A stretch of DNA of 64,000 nt. Source: Bacillota bacterium (lineage in GTDB: Bacteria; Bacillota; Sulfobacillia; JAJZYS01; JAJYTV01). Shown here piece after piece: positions 8,006-16,479 of this stretch. Made by a program: the position numbers and the translations under genes. The notes beneath the pieces were generated by a model, which did no database searches, had not been told where the DNA came from, and saw only the letters and a list, made by a program, of their open reading frames with translations. The stretch's first letter is position 1; each line of letters starts with the position of its first letter. The stretch spans positions 1 to 64,000 of the forward strand of contig JAJYSJ010000004.1 of assembly GCA_021793645.1 (NCBI GenBank). Reading direction: 5' to 3'.

Positions 8006-8881
8006 GTGGCTTACCATCGATATCGGTGGTCTCGTCTCCTATTGCCGTTGACGGTCGTCACAACTGGCCTACTCGCTTCGGGATGCGGCAAGCAGTTTGT
8101 CGTCCTCGACCCGCAGGGTCCTGTCGCCCGCAGCGAACTTCATCTCATCGAGACCACCGCCATGGCCATGGGCGTGGTCGTCTTGTTCGTACTCGTACTC
8201 TTCGCAGTCACGGTGCTCAAGTTTCGCGACAGGCCAGGCAACCGGGCACCGTACATCCCGAACTGGAGCGGCAGCCGCCGGCTGGAGTTCGTTCTGTTCG
8301 CCATCCCGGTACTGATTGTCGTGTACATCGCCGTACCGACCGTCCAGCAGACGTATGCCTTGGACCGTCTGCCGCCAACGAAGCATCCGTTGATCATCGA
8401 CGTCACGTCATTGGACTACAAATGGCTTTTCCAATACCCGAAGCAGGGAGTCGCGACCGTCAACTACATCGATGTGCCGGTCGGAGTCCCAGTCCTCTTC
8501 GAACTCACCGCGAATTCGCCGATGAACACCTTCTGGATTCCGCAGCTGGGCGGAATGGAGTACTCCATGCCGGGCCGTGTGCTGCCCCTCTACCTGCAGG
8601 CAGACAAGGCAGGCGTCTACTGGGGACGTAGCGCCAACTTCTCGGGACGCGGCTTCGTCCACATGGTCTTCCATGTAAAGGCGATGCCTCCGGCAGAGTT
8701 CAGCCGCTGGGCGCAGGGCCTGCGCACCACAGCGCCCCACATGTCCATGCAGGACTATCGCCAGCTCCTTGCCGTCGGCACGGCCAGGGAGGAGAGCTTC
8801 TCCGCGTATCCCGCAGGCACGTTCCCCACCGCGACGCATGGCTTCACGCTGAAGGGCGGCATGTACCTCGAGCCCAACTAA
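8006..8881 (+). CDS. qoxA: Quinol oxidase subunit II (lipoprotein)
   Basis: The 291-residue protein starts with a lipoprotein signal ending LLASGC (Cys27). Two transmembrane helices follow (about residues 50-75 and 95-115), then a periplasm-side cupredoxin domain. The region where cytochrome c oxidases have the Cys/Cys/His/Met CuA site reads NFSGRGFVHMVF, with no cysteines, so this is a quinol- rather than cytochrome c-oxidising enzyme. GTG 8006 follows AAGGAGG by 7 bases. It is the first gene of qoxABCD, which moves electrons from menaquinol to oxygen in the membrane. Confidence 0.9.
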   Translation: MAYHRYRWSRLLLPLTVVTTGLLASGCGKQFVVLDPQGPVARSELHLIETTAMAMGVVVLFVLVLFAVTVLKFRDRPGNRAPYIPNWSGSRRLEFVLFAIPVLIVVYIAVPTVQQTYALDRLPPTKHPLIIDVTSLDYKWLFQYPKQGVATVNYIDVPVGVPVLFELTANSPMNTFWIPQLGGMEYSMPGRVLPLYLQADKAGVYWGRSANFSGRGFVHMVFHVKAMPPAEFSRWAQGLRTTAPHMSMQDYRQLLAVGTAREESFSAYPAGTFPTATHGFTLKGGMYLEPN

Positions 8882-8923
8882 GCCTAGGAGCCCTCGAGAC
8901 TGGACCCAAAAGGCGGGTATGTC

Positions 8924-10885
8924 ATGGCACAGCTGATTGCGAAACTCTTTCCCTCCACTGTCCTGCGGCCGATGGAGATCGGCGCCGACGCGTCCATCCT
9001 GCTTGCGGTCTTGGCAGTCGTCTACATCCTGACGCGGTACAGGAAGTGGGGGTGGCTCTGGCGCGAGTGGATCACCACCGTCGACCACAAGAAGATCGGG
9101 ATCATGTATCTGATCGCGGCGATTGTGATGCTCTTCCGCGGGGGCGTCGACGCCCTGATGCTCCGCACCCAGCTGGCACTGCCGAACGGCCACTTCCTCG
9201 GTCCGGAGCACTATAACGAGATCTTTACGACGCACGGCACGATCATGGTCTTCTTCATGGCGATGCCGTTCATCTTCGCTCTGTTCAACATCGCGATTCC
9301 GCTCATGATCGGTGCGCGGGACGTGGCGTTCCCGAAGCTGAACGCCATCAGCTTCTGGCTATTTGCCTTCGCCGCACTGCTCTTCAACATGTCGTTCGTG
9401 GTCGGCGGATCTCCCAACGCAGGCTGGACCGCGTACCCGCCTCTGACGGAGCTCCACTTCAATCCGGGCGTCGGCGAGAACTACTACCTGATCGCCTTGC
9501 AGATTACCGGCATCGGATCGATCGCGACGGGGATCAACTTCCTTGTGACGATTCTGCGCATGCGCGCCAAGGGCATGTCCTTGATGAAGATGCCGCTCTT
9601 CGCCTGGTCTGCGCTTGTCACCTCGTCGCTCGTCATCTTCGCCTTCCCTGCCCTGACGATCGCGCTTGCGCTGACCATGCTTGACCGGCTGTTCGGGTCG
9701 ACGTTCTTCACGATCGCGCATGGCGGCATGCCGATGATGTACGTGAATCTCTTCTGGATCTGGGGGCATCCCGAAGTCTACATCCTAGCACTGCCGGCCT
9801 TCGGCATCTTCTCCGAGGTGGTTGCCACCTTCTCGCGCAAGCGGCTGTTCGGTTATGCCGCGATGGTCGGATCGCTGGTCGCAATCACCTTGCTGAGCTA
9901 CGGCGTCTGGGTCCACCACTTTTTCACGATGGGCGCGGGCGCCGCGGTCAACGCGTTCTTCGGCATCTCCACGATGCTGATCGCTATCCCGACCGGCGTG
10001 AAGATCTTCAACTGGATCTTCACGATGTGGGGCGGCCGCATCAAGACAACGGTCGCGATGCTCTGGCAGCTTGCCTTCATCCCGACCTTCGTGGTCGGCG
10101 GCGCGACCGGTGTCATGCTGGCAGTGGTGCCGGGGGACTACCAGTTCCACAACAGCTACTTCCTGATCGCGCACTTCCACAACGTCCTGATCGGGGGCGT
10201 GGTCTTCGGCCTCTTCTCAGGGCTGTACTACTGGTGGCCGAAGATGTTCGGGTACATGCTGAACGAGCGCCAGGGCAAGTGGGCGTTTTGGTTCTTCGTG
10301 ATCGGCTTCTGGGTGACGTTCTTCCCCCAGTACCTCTTGGGCCTCAAGGGGATGACGCGCCGCATCTACACCTACCCGCACGGTATGGGCTGGACCCTTC
10401 TGAACCTCATCTCCACCGTGGGTGCCTACGCCATGGGCATCGGGTTCATCATCCTCGTCTACAGCGTCGTGTACAGCTGGCGTCACCAGGAGCGCGACCT
10501 GACGGGAGACCCCTGGGACGGAAGAACGCTGGAGTGGTCGCTGCCCTCACCGGCGCCGGAGTACAACTTCGCGGTGCTCCCAGAGGTGACTGAACGCGAC
10601 GCCTGGTGGGAGATGAAGCAGGCAGGCAAAACCGGCAGGATACCCGCCAAGGACGTTCACTCGATCCACATGCCGAGGAACACGCCGATGCCGTTCCTGC
10701 TCGGGCTGAGCTTCTTCGTGGCCGGCCTTGGGGCCGTGTTCTCCTGGTGGTACGTCGCCGTAGCTGGCATGATGGGGGTCTTCATTATCCTGGTGTCGGG
10801 CTGGTTCGACTACCACGACCACCATGAGATCCCCGCTGAAGAGATCCGCCGCAATGAAGCGGCGCTCGGGAGGCTTGAGGGATGA
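8924..10885 (+). CDS. qoxB: Quinol oxidase subunit I (haem-copper)
   Basis: This 653-residue polytopic protein has about 15 helices. It begins its core with VDHKKIGIMY and carries WGHPEVYIL (CuB histidine and cross-linked tyrosine), the VHH pair in GVWVHHFF, and HFHNVLIGG (haem-ligand region). These are the haem-copper oxidase signatures, and the length fits Bacillus QoxB. The start ATG 8924 has only a weak ribosome binding site (AAAAGGCGG). The gene ends in an ATGA overlap with qoxC. Confidence 0.93.
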   Translation: MAQLIAKLFPSTVLRPMEIGADASILLAVLAVVYILTRYRKWGWLWREWITTVDHKKIGIMYLIAAIVMLFRGGVDALMLRTQLALPNGHFLGPEHYNEIFTTHGTIMVFFMAMPFIFALFNIAIPLMIGARDVAFPKLNAISFWLFAFAALLFNMSFVVGGSPNAGWTAYPPLTELHFNPGVGENYYLIALQITGIGSIATGINFLVTILRMRAKGMSLMKMPLFAWSALVTSSLVIFAFPALTIALALTMLDRLFGSTFFTIAHGGMPMMYVNLFWIWGHPEVYILALPAFGIFSEVVATFSRKRLFGYAAMVGSLVAITLLSYGVWVHHFFTMGAGAAVNAFFGISTMLIAIPTGVKIFNWIFTMWGGRIKTTVAMLWQLAFIPTFVVGGATGVMLAVVPGDYQFHNSYFLIAHFHNVLIGGVVFGLFSGLYYWWPKMFGYMLNERQGKWAFWFFVIGFWVTFFPQYLLGLKGMTRRIYTYPHGMGWTLLNLISTVGAYAMGIGFIILVYSVVYSWRHQERDLTGDPWDGRTLEWSLPSPAPEYNFAVLPEVTERDAWWEMKQAGKTGRIPAKDVHSIHMPRNTPMPFLLGLSFFVAGLGAVFSWWYVAVAGMMGVFIILVSGWFDYHDHHEIPAEEIRRNEAALGRLEG

Positions 10886-11499
10886 CGACCAGGACGAACT
10901 CTTTGCAGGAAGCGCGGCTGCCGCTTGAATTCCAGGAAAGCCACGAAACGCTGAGCATCTTGGGGTTCTGGCTGTTCCTCGCGTCCGACGTCGTACTCTT
11001 CTCGAGCCTATTCGCCGTGTACGCCGTCTATCAGGGGCGGGTTGCTGCCGGCCCGACGCCGCTTCAGCTGTTTAGCCTGGGACCAGTCCTCACGGAAACC
11101 ATCCTGCTTCTCACCAGCAGCTTCACCTGCGGGCTTGCGATCTTCATGATGCGGAGGGGCCGCACGCGACCGCTCGTGGCCTGGCTCGTGGTCACGCTCC
11201 TGCTGGGGCTCGGGTTCGTCGGAATGGAGGTCCATGAGTTCGTCACGGATGTCGCTGTCTGGGGGACCTGGCACCAGAGCGCATTCCTCTCGGCATTCTT
11301 CACGCTGGTCGGTACGCACGGCCTACATGTCTCGTTTGGGATCCTCTGGGTGGCGGCGCTGGTCGTCCAGCTCCTGCGGTACGGCTTGACGCCGACCACA
11401 GCGAGGAAGGTGTACACCTTTAGCCTCTACTGGCATTTCCTCGACATCATCTGGGTGTTCATCTTCACGGCGGTCTACCTGTCCGGGAAGATCACCTGA
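10882..11499 (+). CDS. qoxC: Quinol oxidase subunit III
   Basis: The 205-residue protein has five hydrophobic helices and family landmarks ESHETLSILGFWLFLASD at the N-terminus, GTHGLHV near residue 150 and YWHFLDIIWVFIF near the C-terminus. It overlaps qoxB by 4 bases (ATGA), implying translational coupling. Subunit III supports oxidase assembly and proton uptake. Confidence 0.92.
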   Translation: MTTRTNSLQEARLPLEFQESHETLSILGFWLFLASDVVLFSSLFAVYAVYQGRVAAGPTPLQLFSLGPVLTETILLLTSSFTCGLAIFMMRRGRTRPLVAWLVVTLLLGLGFVGMEVHEFVTDVAVWGTWHQSAFLSAFFTLVGTHGLHVSFGILWVAALVVQLLRYGLTPTTARKVYTFSLYWHFLDIIWVFIFTAVYLSGKIT

Positions 11500-11519
11500 C
11501 ATCTGCGGAGGTGGAACAA

Positions 11520-11900
11520 ATGACGCAGGTTCAGCGGCCCCCGGCCATCAGCGCACCCACTGGGCGGGGGGACGAGGTGGAGATCGCCATCCTTGCCCCG
11601 AGGTTCGAAGAGCATGCCTTTCCATGGCGGCAGATCTTCGGCTATGCGGCCTCCCTGATCCTGACGATGGCCGCCTTGCTGCTCGTCGTTCACCACGTGC
11701 TGCCGCCGGTCGGGCTGATCGTGGCGATCCTTGCGCTGGCCACGATCCAGGCCAGCCTGCAGCTTGGCCTCTTCATGCACCTGCGCGAGAGTCTGGGCTC
11801 GACGTGGCATGTGGTGACACTGGCCCTAGCCATCGTCGTCGCGCTAGGCATCGTCATCTTCTCGATCTGGATCATGAGCTTCAAGTCCGGGGTGTCCTGA
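11520..11900 (+). CDS. qoxD: Quinol oxidase subunit IV
   Basis: This 126-residue protein has a hydrophilic head of about 35 residues and three hydrophobic helices, including IQASLQLGLFMHLRE, typical of CyoD/QoxD/CtaF. ATG 11520 is chosen because GGAGGTGG ends 5 bases before it. It is last in the qoxABCD set by synteny and size. Confidence 0.88.
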   Translation: MTQVQRPPAISAPTGRGDEVEIAILAPRFEEHAFPWRQIFGYAASLILTMAALLLVVHHVLPPVGLIVAILALATIQASLQLGLFMHLRESLGSTWHVVTLALAIVVALGIVIFSIWIMSFKSGVS

Positions 11901-11997
11901 CTTGGGACCTCTCTTTTGGCACTCGTCCCAGGGAGGAAACTCATCCCCGAAGACGAAGCCGGGTTCCACCGGATTGGAGTGAAGAAGGAACGCAGGC

Positions 11998-13596
11998 GTG
12001 CGGATAGAGCGGATTCTTGCCGGGATGCTTCTCCTGGCGCTCGCGGGCTGTGGCGCGCAAACAGGCGCGGTGAGGCATCGTCGGAAGCCCGCCGACCGTC
12101 CCAAGGCCGTGTCGGTCGACTGGTCGCTCTTTTCGCAGGATACCTGGGCGGACCGCACTGCTCCCTTGCCGTCGTTCACGCCGCAGGCAGCAGGTCGCCT
12201 GACCCTAGCCTTCTCCCAGCCCCTGGGACCCGTTGGAGCGCCGAACGAATCCTATCCTTTGGAGCAGAACGGCATCCTTTACGTCACGGGGCCCGGGGAC
12301 CTCGTCGAGGCCATCTCGGCCGCACAAGGAAGACTGATCTGGTCCTATAAGCCATCCACCATGCATCAGCCATACTGGGCTCCAGTCGCAACGCGTGGCG
12401 TGGCCCTGGGGGACGGCATGGTCTATCTCGTGACGGCCGACGACCGCCTGATCGCCCTCGATGCCAAGACCGGTGCCCTCCGCTATCAGGTCCCGGTGGC
12501 CGACCCATCGCAGGGCTACTTCGAGACGATGGATCCCCTGTTCGCGCAGGGGAAGGTGATCGTAGGGAGTTCAGGTGGCGACGAGGGAGTGCGGGGCTTC
12601 GTCGCCGCATACGACGCGGCGACCGGAAGCCGTCTCTGGCAGTTCTACACTGTGCCCGCACCGGGCACCTCCTGGGTGCCCGCAACCGGTCACCATGGCG
12701 GCGGGGCGGTCTGGACGACTCCAACCTTCAACCCGGCGACAGGGCTTCTCTACGTACCCGTAGGCAATCCCTCGCCCGACTACTTTGGGCAGATTCGACC
12801 CGGCCCCAACCTCTACACCGACAGCCTCGTCGCACTGAACATGGACACGGGGTCCCTGGTCTGGTACCAGCAGGAGGTCGCCCACGACCTCTGGGACTAT
12901 GATGTCGCCTCGCCGCCGCTGCTCCTGCGCGCAGGCCGCGCGGTGGACGTCGCAGAGGCCGGCAAGGACGGCTACTTCTATGTTTGGAACGCCGCGACGG
13001 GGCAGCCCCTTTTTGCACCGGTCCCGTTTGTGAAGGAAGACCACAGCCCCCCGACCCCGCAGGGTGCCGTGGAGTGGCCCGGACCCGTCGGGGGCGCGAA
13101 TTACGGGCCCTCGGCCTACGACCCTGCGCTTGGCCTCGCCTTTGTGGCAGGGATCAATGGGGGAACAGTCGTGACAGCCGAGGCGACGGGTCGTCCTGCG
13201 CAGCCACTGGACTTCGGCACGAGCGCCGTGGACATCAAAGGGGTGCCCTGGACGGGGACCATTACGGCGGTCGACGTGCACACGGGGAAGGTTCGTTGGC
13301 AAGACAAGACCGCGACGCCACCGATCGGGGGCGTGACGGCCGTCAGCGGCGGCGTACTCCTCTTCGGTGAGGAAAACGGTGTGCTAGAGGCCGTCTCCGC
13401 TGCGACGGGCAAGGCGCTTTGGGAGACCCAGACCGGAATGCCGATCGCATCCGCACCGATTGTCTACGAACGCGAAGGCACGGTCTACGTCGCGGTAGTC
13501 ACGGGCGGGGCGGCCTCCATGAACAAGCGGTTCCCCTCCACGACGGCGTCCTTGCTGCTCGTATACCGTTTGGGCGCAGCCGACGCGGCGAAGTAG
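11998..13596 (+). CDS. PQQ-type beta-propeller lipoprotein (quinoprotein dehydrogenase-like)
   Basis: The 532-residue protein has a lipoprotein signal (LALAGC, Cys18), then repeated propeller blades with the AxDAxTGxxxW pattern of PQQ-dependent dehydrogenases. GGGAVWTTPTFNPATGLLY, GNPSPDYFG and HDLWDYDVASPP match the conserved blades around the PQQ pocket, and the WDYD region may hold the catalytic Asp. There is no C-terminal cytochrome c domain, so electrons would go directly to quinone or another carrier. The gene follows qoxD by 97 bp with GAAGGAA before GTG 11998, so it may read through from qox. A non-catalytic propeller cannot be excluded. Confidence 0.75.
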   Translation: MRIERILAGMLLLALAGCGAQTGAVRHRRKPADRPKAVSVDWSLFSQDTWADRTAPLPSFTPQAAGRLTLAFSQPLGPVGAPNESYPLEQNGILYVTGPGDLVEAISAAQGRLIWSYKPSTMHQPYWAPVATRGVALGDGMVYLVTADDRLIALDAKTGALRYQVPVADPSQGYFETMDPLFAQGKVIVGSSGGDEGVRGFVAAYDAATGSRLWQFYTVPAPGTSWVPATGHHGGGAVWTTPTFNPATGLLYVPVGNPSPDYFGQIRPGPNLYTDSLVALNMDTGSLVWYQQEVAHDLWDYDVASPPLLLRAGRAVDVAEAGKDGYFYVWNAATGQPLFAPVPFVKEDHSPPTPQGAVEWPGPVGGANYGPSAYDPALGLAFVAGINGGTVVTAEATGRPAQPLDFGTSAVDIKGVPWTGTITAVDVHTGKVRWQDKTATPPIGGVTAVSGGVLLFGEENGVLEAVSAATGKALWETQTGMPIASAPIVYEREGTVYVAVVTGGAASMNKRFPSTTASLLLVYRLGAADAAK

Positions 13597-13637
13597 GCCG
13601 CAAGATCCTGCGCAGATCAGCGCGGAAGACCGCAGCG

Positions 13638-13666
13638 CAGGGGCCGGGCTCTTTGCCGGGCCCCTG
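13638..13666 (+). terminator. Terminator after the PQQ-type gene
   Basis: CAGGGGCC/GGCCCCTG with an extended GGC/GCC stem, one G-G mismatch and a TCTTT loop, followed by TTTG. It lies between convergent genes. Confidence 0.7.
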
Positions 13667-13701
13667 TTTGAACGTTCGGACAGATCCCGTGGCAAGGCGG
13701 G

Positions 13702-14361
13702 TTACTCGGCCTGGCTGGCGGCTTCCTCGCGGTCGTCGCGGTATGCCTCATATGCTGCCGAGTACTCCATCACCCGTGCGACATCCGCGATGAAGGACTC
13801 CTCGTAGCCCGCGCGGCGCAAGAGATGGAAGCCCACCTCCATGCCCGCGGAAATGCCGCCACCGGTGATCAGGCGTCCTGCGTCGACGACGCGGGAGCGA
13901 CGAATCTTCGCGGACGGCGCGATCTTCGCCAGCCGCTCGATCGGGACCATGCCGCGGCTGCCTGCCTCCTGGGCGTCCGGCTCCTTGCGGTTCGTCGCCG
14001 GCAGCCCATCGAGCAGCCCCATCTTCCCGTAGATCCAGGAACCGGTACAGACGCTCGTGAGCAGTGTGGTCTGCGGCAGCGACCGGATGTACTCGTGCAG
14101 CCGCAGGTTGTGCATCTCCTGCCTTGTGCCGTAGCCTCCAGGGATCAGGAAGGCGTCCATGGCGGGGCGGTCCGAAAACGAGTAGTTGGGCAGGACCGTG
14201 AACCCGGCCTGTGCTTGCACAGGGCGCATCGCATCCGAGATCAGGAAGGCGTCGAGTTCTGCGTCGTACCGCCTTGCCACGGAGAACACGCCGTACGGCG
14301 CGGCGAAGTCTACGATTTCCGCGTCCTTGAACACGTAGATACCCAAACGGAAGCCTGGCAT
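13702..14361 (-). CDS. DJ-1/PfpI family protein (class I glutamine amidotransferase-like)
   Basis: This 219-residue protein has the DJ-1/PfpI fold: LGIYVFKDAEIVDFAAPYG at the start, FLIPGGYGTRQE (the Glu region) and the nucleophile elbow TSVCTGSW with Cys105, then GGGISAGMEVG. Relatives include isocyanide hydratase, glyoxalase III-type enzymes and AraC-fused regulators; no DNA-binding domain is attached here. ATG 14361 sits 6 bases after the GGAAGG site and gives the family N-terminus. It is divergent from a TetR gene across two operators, so it is almost certainly that repressor's target. Confidence 0.8.
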   Translation of the reverse strand: MPGFRLGIYVFKDAEIVDFAAPYGVFSVARRYDAELDAFLISDAMRPVQAQAGFTVLPNYSFSDRPAMDAFLIPGGYGTRQEMHNLRLHEYIRSLPQTTLLTSVCTGSWIYGKMGLLDGLPATNRKEPDAQEAGSRGMVPIERLAKIAPSAKIRRSRVVDAGRLITGGGISAGMEVGFHLLRRAGYEESFIADVARVMEYSAAYEAYRDDREEAASQAE

Positions 14362-14379
14362 CCGCATCCTTCCTCTCCG

Positions 14380-14433
14380 GAGAACGGGCGTTCTCATGCT
14401 ATCATTATAGAGAACGGTCGTTCTCCAAAACAA
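14380..14433. promoter_or_regulatory. Twin TetR operators and promoter between the DJ-1 and tetR genes
   Basis: Two near-perfect palindromes of the form GAGAACGnnCGTTCTC lie at 14380-14395 and 14410-14425, 30 bp centre to centre. On the minus strand TTGTTT (14428-14433), 18 bp and TATAAT (14404-14409) form a promoter for the DJ-1 gene. One operator fills the spacer and the other lies at about +2 to +17. This is a textbook repression layout. Confidence 0.85.
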
Positions 14434-14446
14434 GGGGGCATCTGCG

Positions 14447-15061
14447 TTGTCATCCTCGGTGGACGTTCTAGACATCGCCAGCCAGCTCTTCTACCAGGAA
14501 GGCATCCAGCACGTCGGAATGGACCGCATCCGCGACGCGACCGGCGTGTCACTGAAGGCACTCTACCGGCAGTTCGGCTCCAAGGAGGGGCTGATTGAAG
14601 CGTACCTCCTGAGGCGCGATGAGCGCTGGCTAGGCTGGTTGGCAGAGCACATCCGCACGCAAAGCGTTCCGCGGGCCCGTCTGCTTGCGATCTTCGATGC
14701 CTTGGACGAGTGGTTCCATGGTGCGGACTTCGCCGGCTGCGCCTTCATCCGTGCCTACGCTGAGTCGCCTGAGGGCTCTGCCGCCCAGATCGCTGCGGCG
14801 AACCACAAGGAGCGTCTCGCCGCGCTTGTGCGCGGGGAGGCGTTGGCATACGACCCGGCGCGGGGAGAGGAACTCGCAGAGCAGCTCCTCCTCCTCATCG
14901 AAGGCGCGATGGTGAGAGCCCATGTCGGCCGCCAGCCGCATGCCGCGCGCACCGCGAAGGCAGCCGCAGCGGTGCTGATCGAACCGTGGGCGCGGGATAG
15001 ACAGCGGCCTGCCACGACGGATGAACCTACCGGCCGGCCAGGCTCCCGGGAGGAATCTTAA
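14447..15061 (+). CDS. TetR/AcrR family transcriptional regulator
   Basis: The 204-residue protein begins with a TetR helix-turn-helix: ASQLFYQEGIQHVGMDRI, then GVSLKALYRQFGSKEGLIEAY. The C-terminal ligand domain is not diagnostic. TTG 14447 follows AAGGGGG by 9 bases; no ATG lies near. The twin GAGAACGnnCGTTCTC operators just upstream suggest it represses itself and the divergent DJ-1/PfpI gene. Its 3' end overlaps the convergent anti-sigma gene by 35 bases. Confidence 0.88.
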   Translation: MSSSVDVLDIASQLFYQEGIQHVGMDRIRDATGVSLKALYRQFGSKEGLIEAYLLRRDERWLGWLAEHIRTQSVPRARLLAIFDALDEWFHGADFAGCAFIRAYAESPEGSAAQIAAANHKERLAALVRGEALAYDPARGEELAEQLLLLIEGAMVRAHVGRQPHAARTAKAAAAVLIEPWARDRQRPATTDEPTGRPGSREES

Positions 15062-15887
15062 GGCCAGGAGCTGCCAGGAGAACCCGCAGGGAGAGCAGGA
15101 GCTGCGGATGCGATTGCAACTGCGCCACGGGGTACACCGCCACTACCCGGAAGTCGGTCGGCGGCCACTGCGCCAACTGCGTAGGCATCGAGAAGCCCCT
15201 AGCCTGCAGGAAGATCGTGCGATTGGGATACTGTGCGCTGGGCCACGGTACAGCGAACAGTTTGCCGGCACCCGCCGCGTAGATGGCGCTCGGCGACGTG
15301 CTGATACCGAGCGCTTCCGTCGAGGGCGGCAGCACGTGGCTGCTGGCCGGCCGGAGCCAGTAGAGGCTGGACTGCATGCCGTTCCACAGCGTCCCGGTGC
15401 CTGTGCCGATCTGTACCTGAGGGTCGTTGATCACCGCCAGAGGTTGCAACCGCGGCGATGGCCAGGTGTTGAGGGTTTTGGGAATCGTGAATCCCTTCGG
15501 CAGCAGAAAGATCTCCTGCGCGGGCTGGCTGGAGTACGCAGGGCTGTTTGGCCACCGGATGCCGTAGAGCTCCCGCTCGTTGTTCCACCGCTCCAACTGG
15601 GAGATGCTCGCCGGGTGGACGCTGTGCTGCGCGGGCTTCTGATGCGGTGTCCTGGAAGATGCTGGCGGTGGTGCAAGATGCAGTTGGCGCAGCGCCGTCA
15701 CCGCGAGCAGCAGCAGGACCAGTACGACTGCTGCCGCGGGCCAGGCGACGACGCGCCGCCGCGCGGGTGAGTAGCGCCGCAGCGTGCGTGACTGCCAGCG
15801 CGCGGCATCGAACTCCATCGGATCCTTACACCCCAGTGTGTCATCGAACGACCGGCGCAGTTCCATTTCCTCCGGATCCTTAGTCAT
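15027..15887 (-). CDS. Single-pass anti-sigma factor-like protein with duplicated extracytoplasmic domain
   Basis: The 286-residue protein has a charged cytoplasmic head (1-42), one transmembrane helix (43-68) and a large extracytoplasmic part. The gene overlaps the ECF sigma gene by 8 bases (ATGACTAA), with GGGAGG upstream of ATG 15887, the arrangement of a cognate anti-sigma. No HxxxCxxC zinc motif is seen in the head. The outer domain contains two related segments, about 108-153 (WPNSPAY, IFLLPKGFTIP) and 210-253 (WPSAQYP, IFLQARGFSMP). It may sense an envelope signal; the signal is unknown. Confidence 0.65.
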   Translation of the reverse strand: MTKDPEEMELRRSFDDTLGCKDPMEFDAARWQSRTLRRYSPARRRVVAWPAAAVVLVLLLLAVTALRQLHLAPPPASSRTPHQKPAQHSVHPASISQLERWNNERELYGIRWPNSPAYSSQPAQEIFLLPKGFTIPKTLNTWPSPRLQPLAVINDPQVQIGTGTGTLWNGMQSSLYWLRPASSHVLPPSTEALGISTSPSAIYAAGAGKLFAVPWPSAQYPNRTIFLQARGFSMPTQLAQWPPTDFRVVAVYPVAQLQSHPQLLLSLRVLLAAPGLKIPPGSLAGR

Positions 15888-16392
15888 GGCGCATTGCCTC
15901 CCATCCATCCGAGAATCGCTTGCGTGCCCGCCGAAGACGCGTCTTGACGCTGTCGAGAGACGTGTTCAAGTGGTCGGCGACTTCCCGGATAGACCACTGG
16001 CCGAAGTAGAACAGCATGAGGCATTCCCTGTCCGCTTCGGACATGTCGTCCAGCACTCTTCGCACATCGAGCCGGGTGATGACGGCATCCTCGAATGGCG
16101 GCGAAGGATCCGAAAGTTCCTTGGGCAGGGCGTCCGACCGTTCTTTGCGAAGCCGGTCGGTGGCCGCGTTGCGTGCAACGGTGAAGAGCCAGCCAGGCCG
16201 CACTTCGTGGTCCGGGTATCTGTCGTGCCATTGCATCAACCGGAGGAAAACGTCTTGGGCCACATCCTGCGCCATCTCGCGGCGGCCGGTGTAGGCGGCG
16301 CCGAACTTGACGAGGGCCGCGCCCCACTGCTCGATGAACGGCTGGACCCAGTCCTGCGATGCTGCAGGGCGTTTCGCTCGTCGGGGCGACAT
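15880..16392 (-). CDS. ECF-type RNA polymerase sigma factor
   Basis: The 170-residue protein has region 2 (AQDVAQDVFLRLMQWHDRY, then WLFTVARNAATDRLR) and region 4 (LDDMSEADRECLMLFYFGQWSIREVADHL), the domain pair of extracytoplasmic-function sigma factors. GAGGAGGG precedes ATG 16392. It is co-transcribed and overlapping with the membrane anti-sigma gene, so it is probably held at the membrane until a signal releases it. TGTCAC, 17 bp, CGTTA upstream on the minus strand is a possible self-recognised promoter, at low confidence. Confidence 0.92.
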   Translation of the reverse strand: MSPRRAKRPAASQDWVQPFIEQWGAALVKFGAAYTGRREMAQDVAQDVFLRLMQWHDRYPDHEVRPGWLFTVARNAATDRLRKERSDALPKELSDPSPPFEDAVITRLDVRRVLDDMSEADRECLMLFYFGQWSIREVADHLNTSLDSVKTRLRRARKRFSDGWEAMRHD

Positions 16393-16479
16393 CGTCGGCG
16401 GTCCCTCCTCGTTCCTACGTGATGATAACGGCAGAGGAACGTCGAAAGTGACAGGGTACGAAGCAATCGCCCTAAGGAA

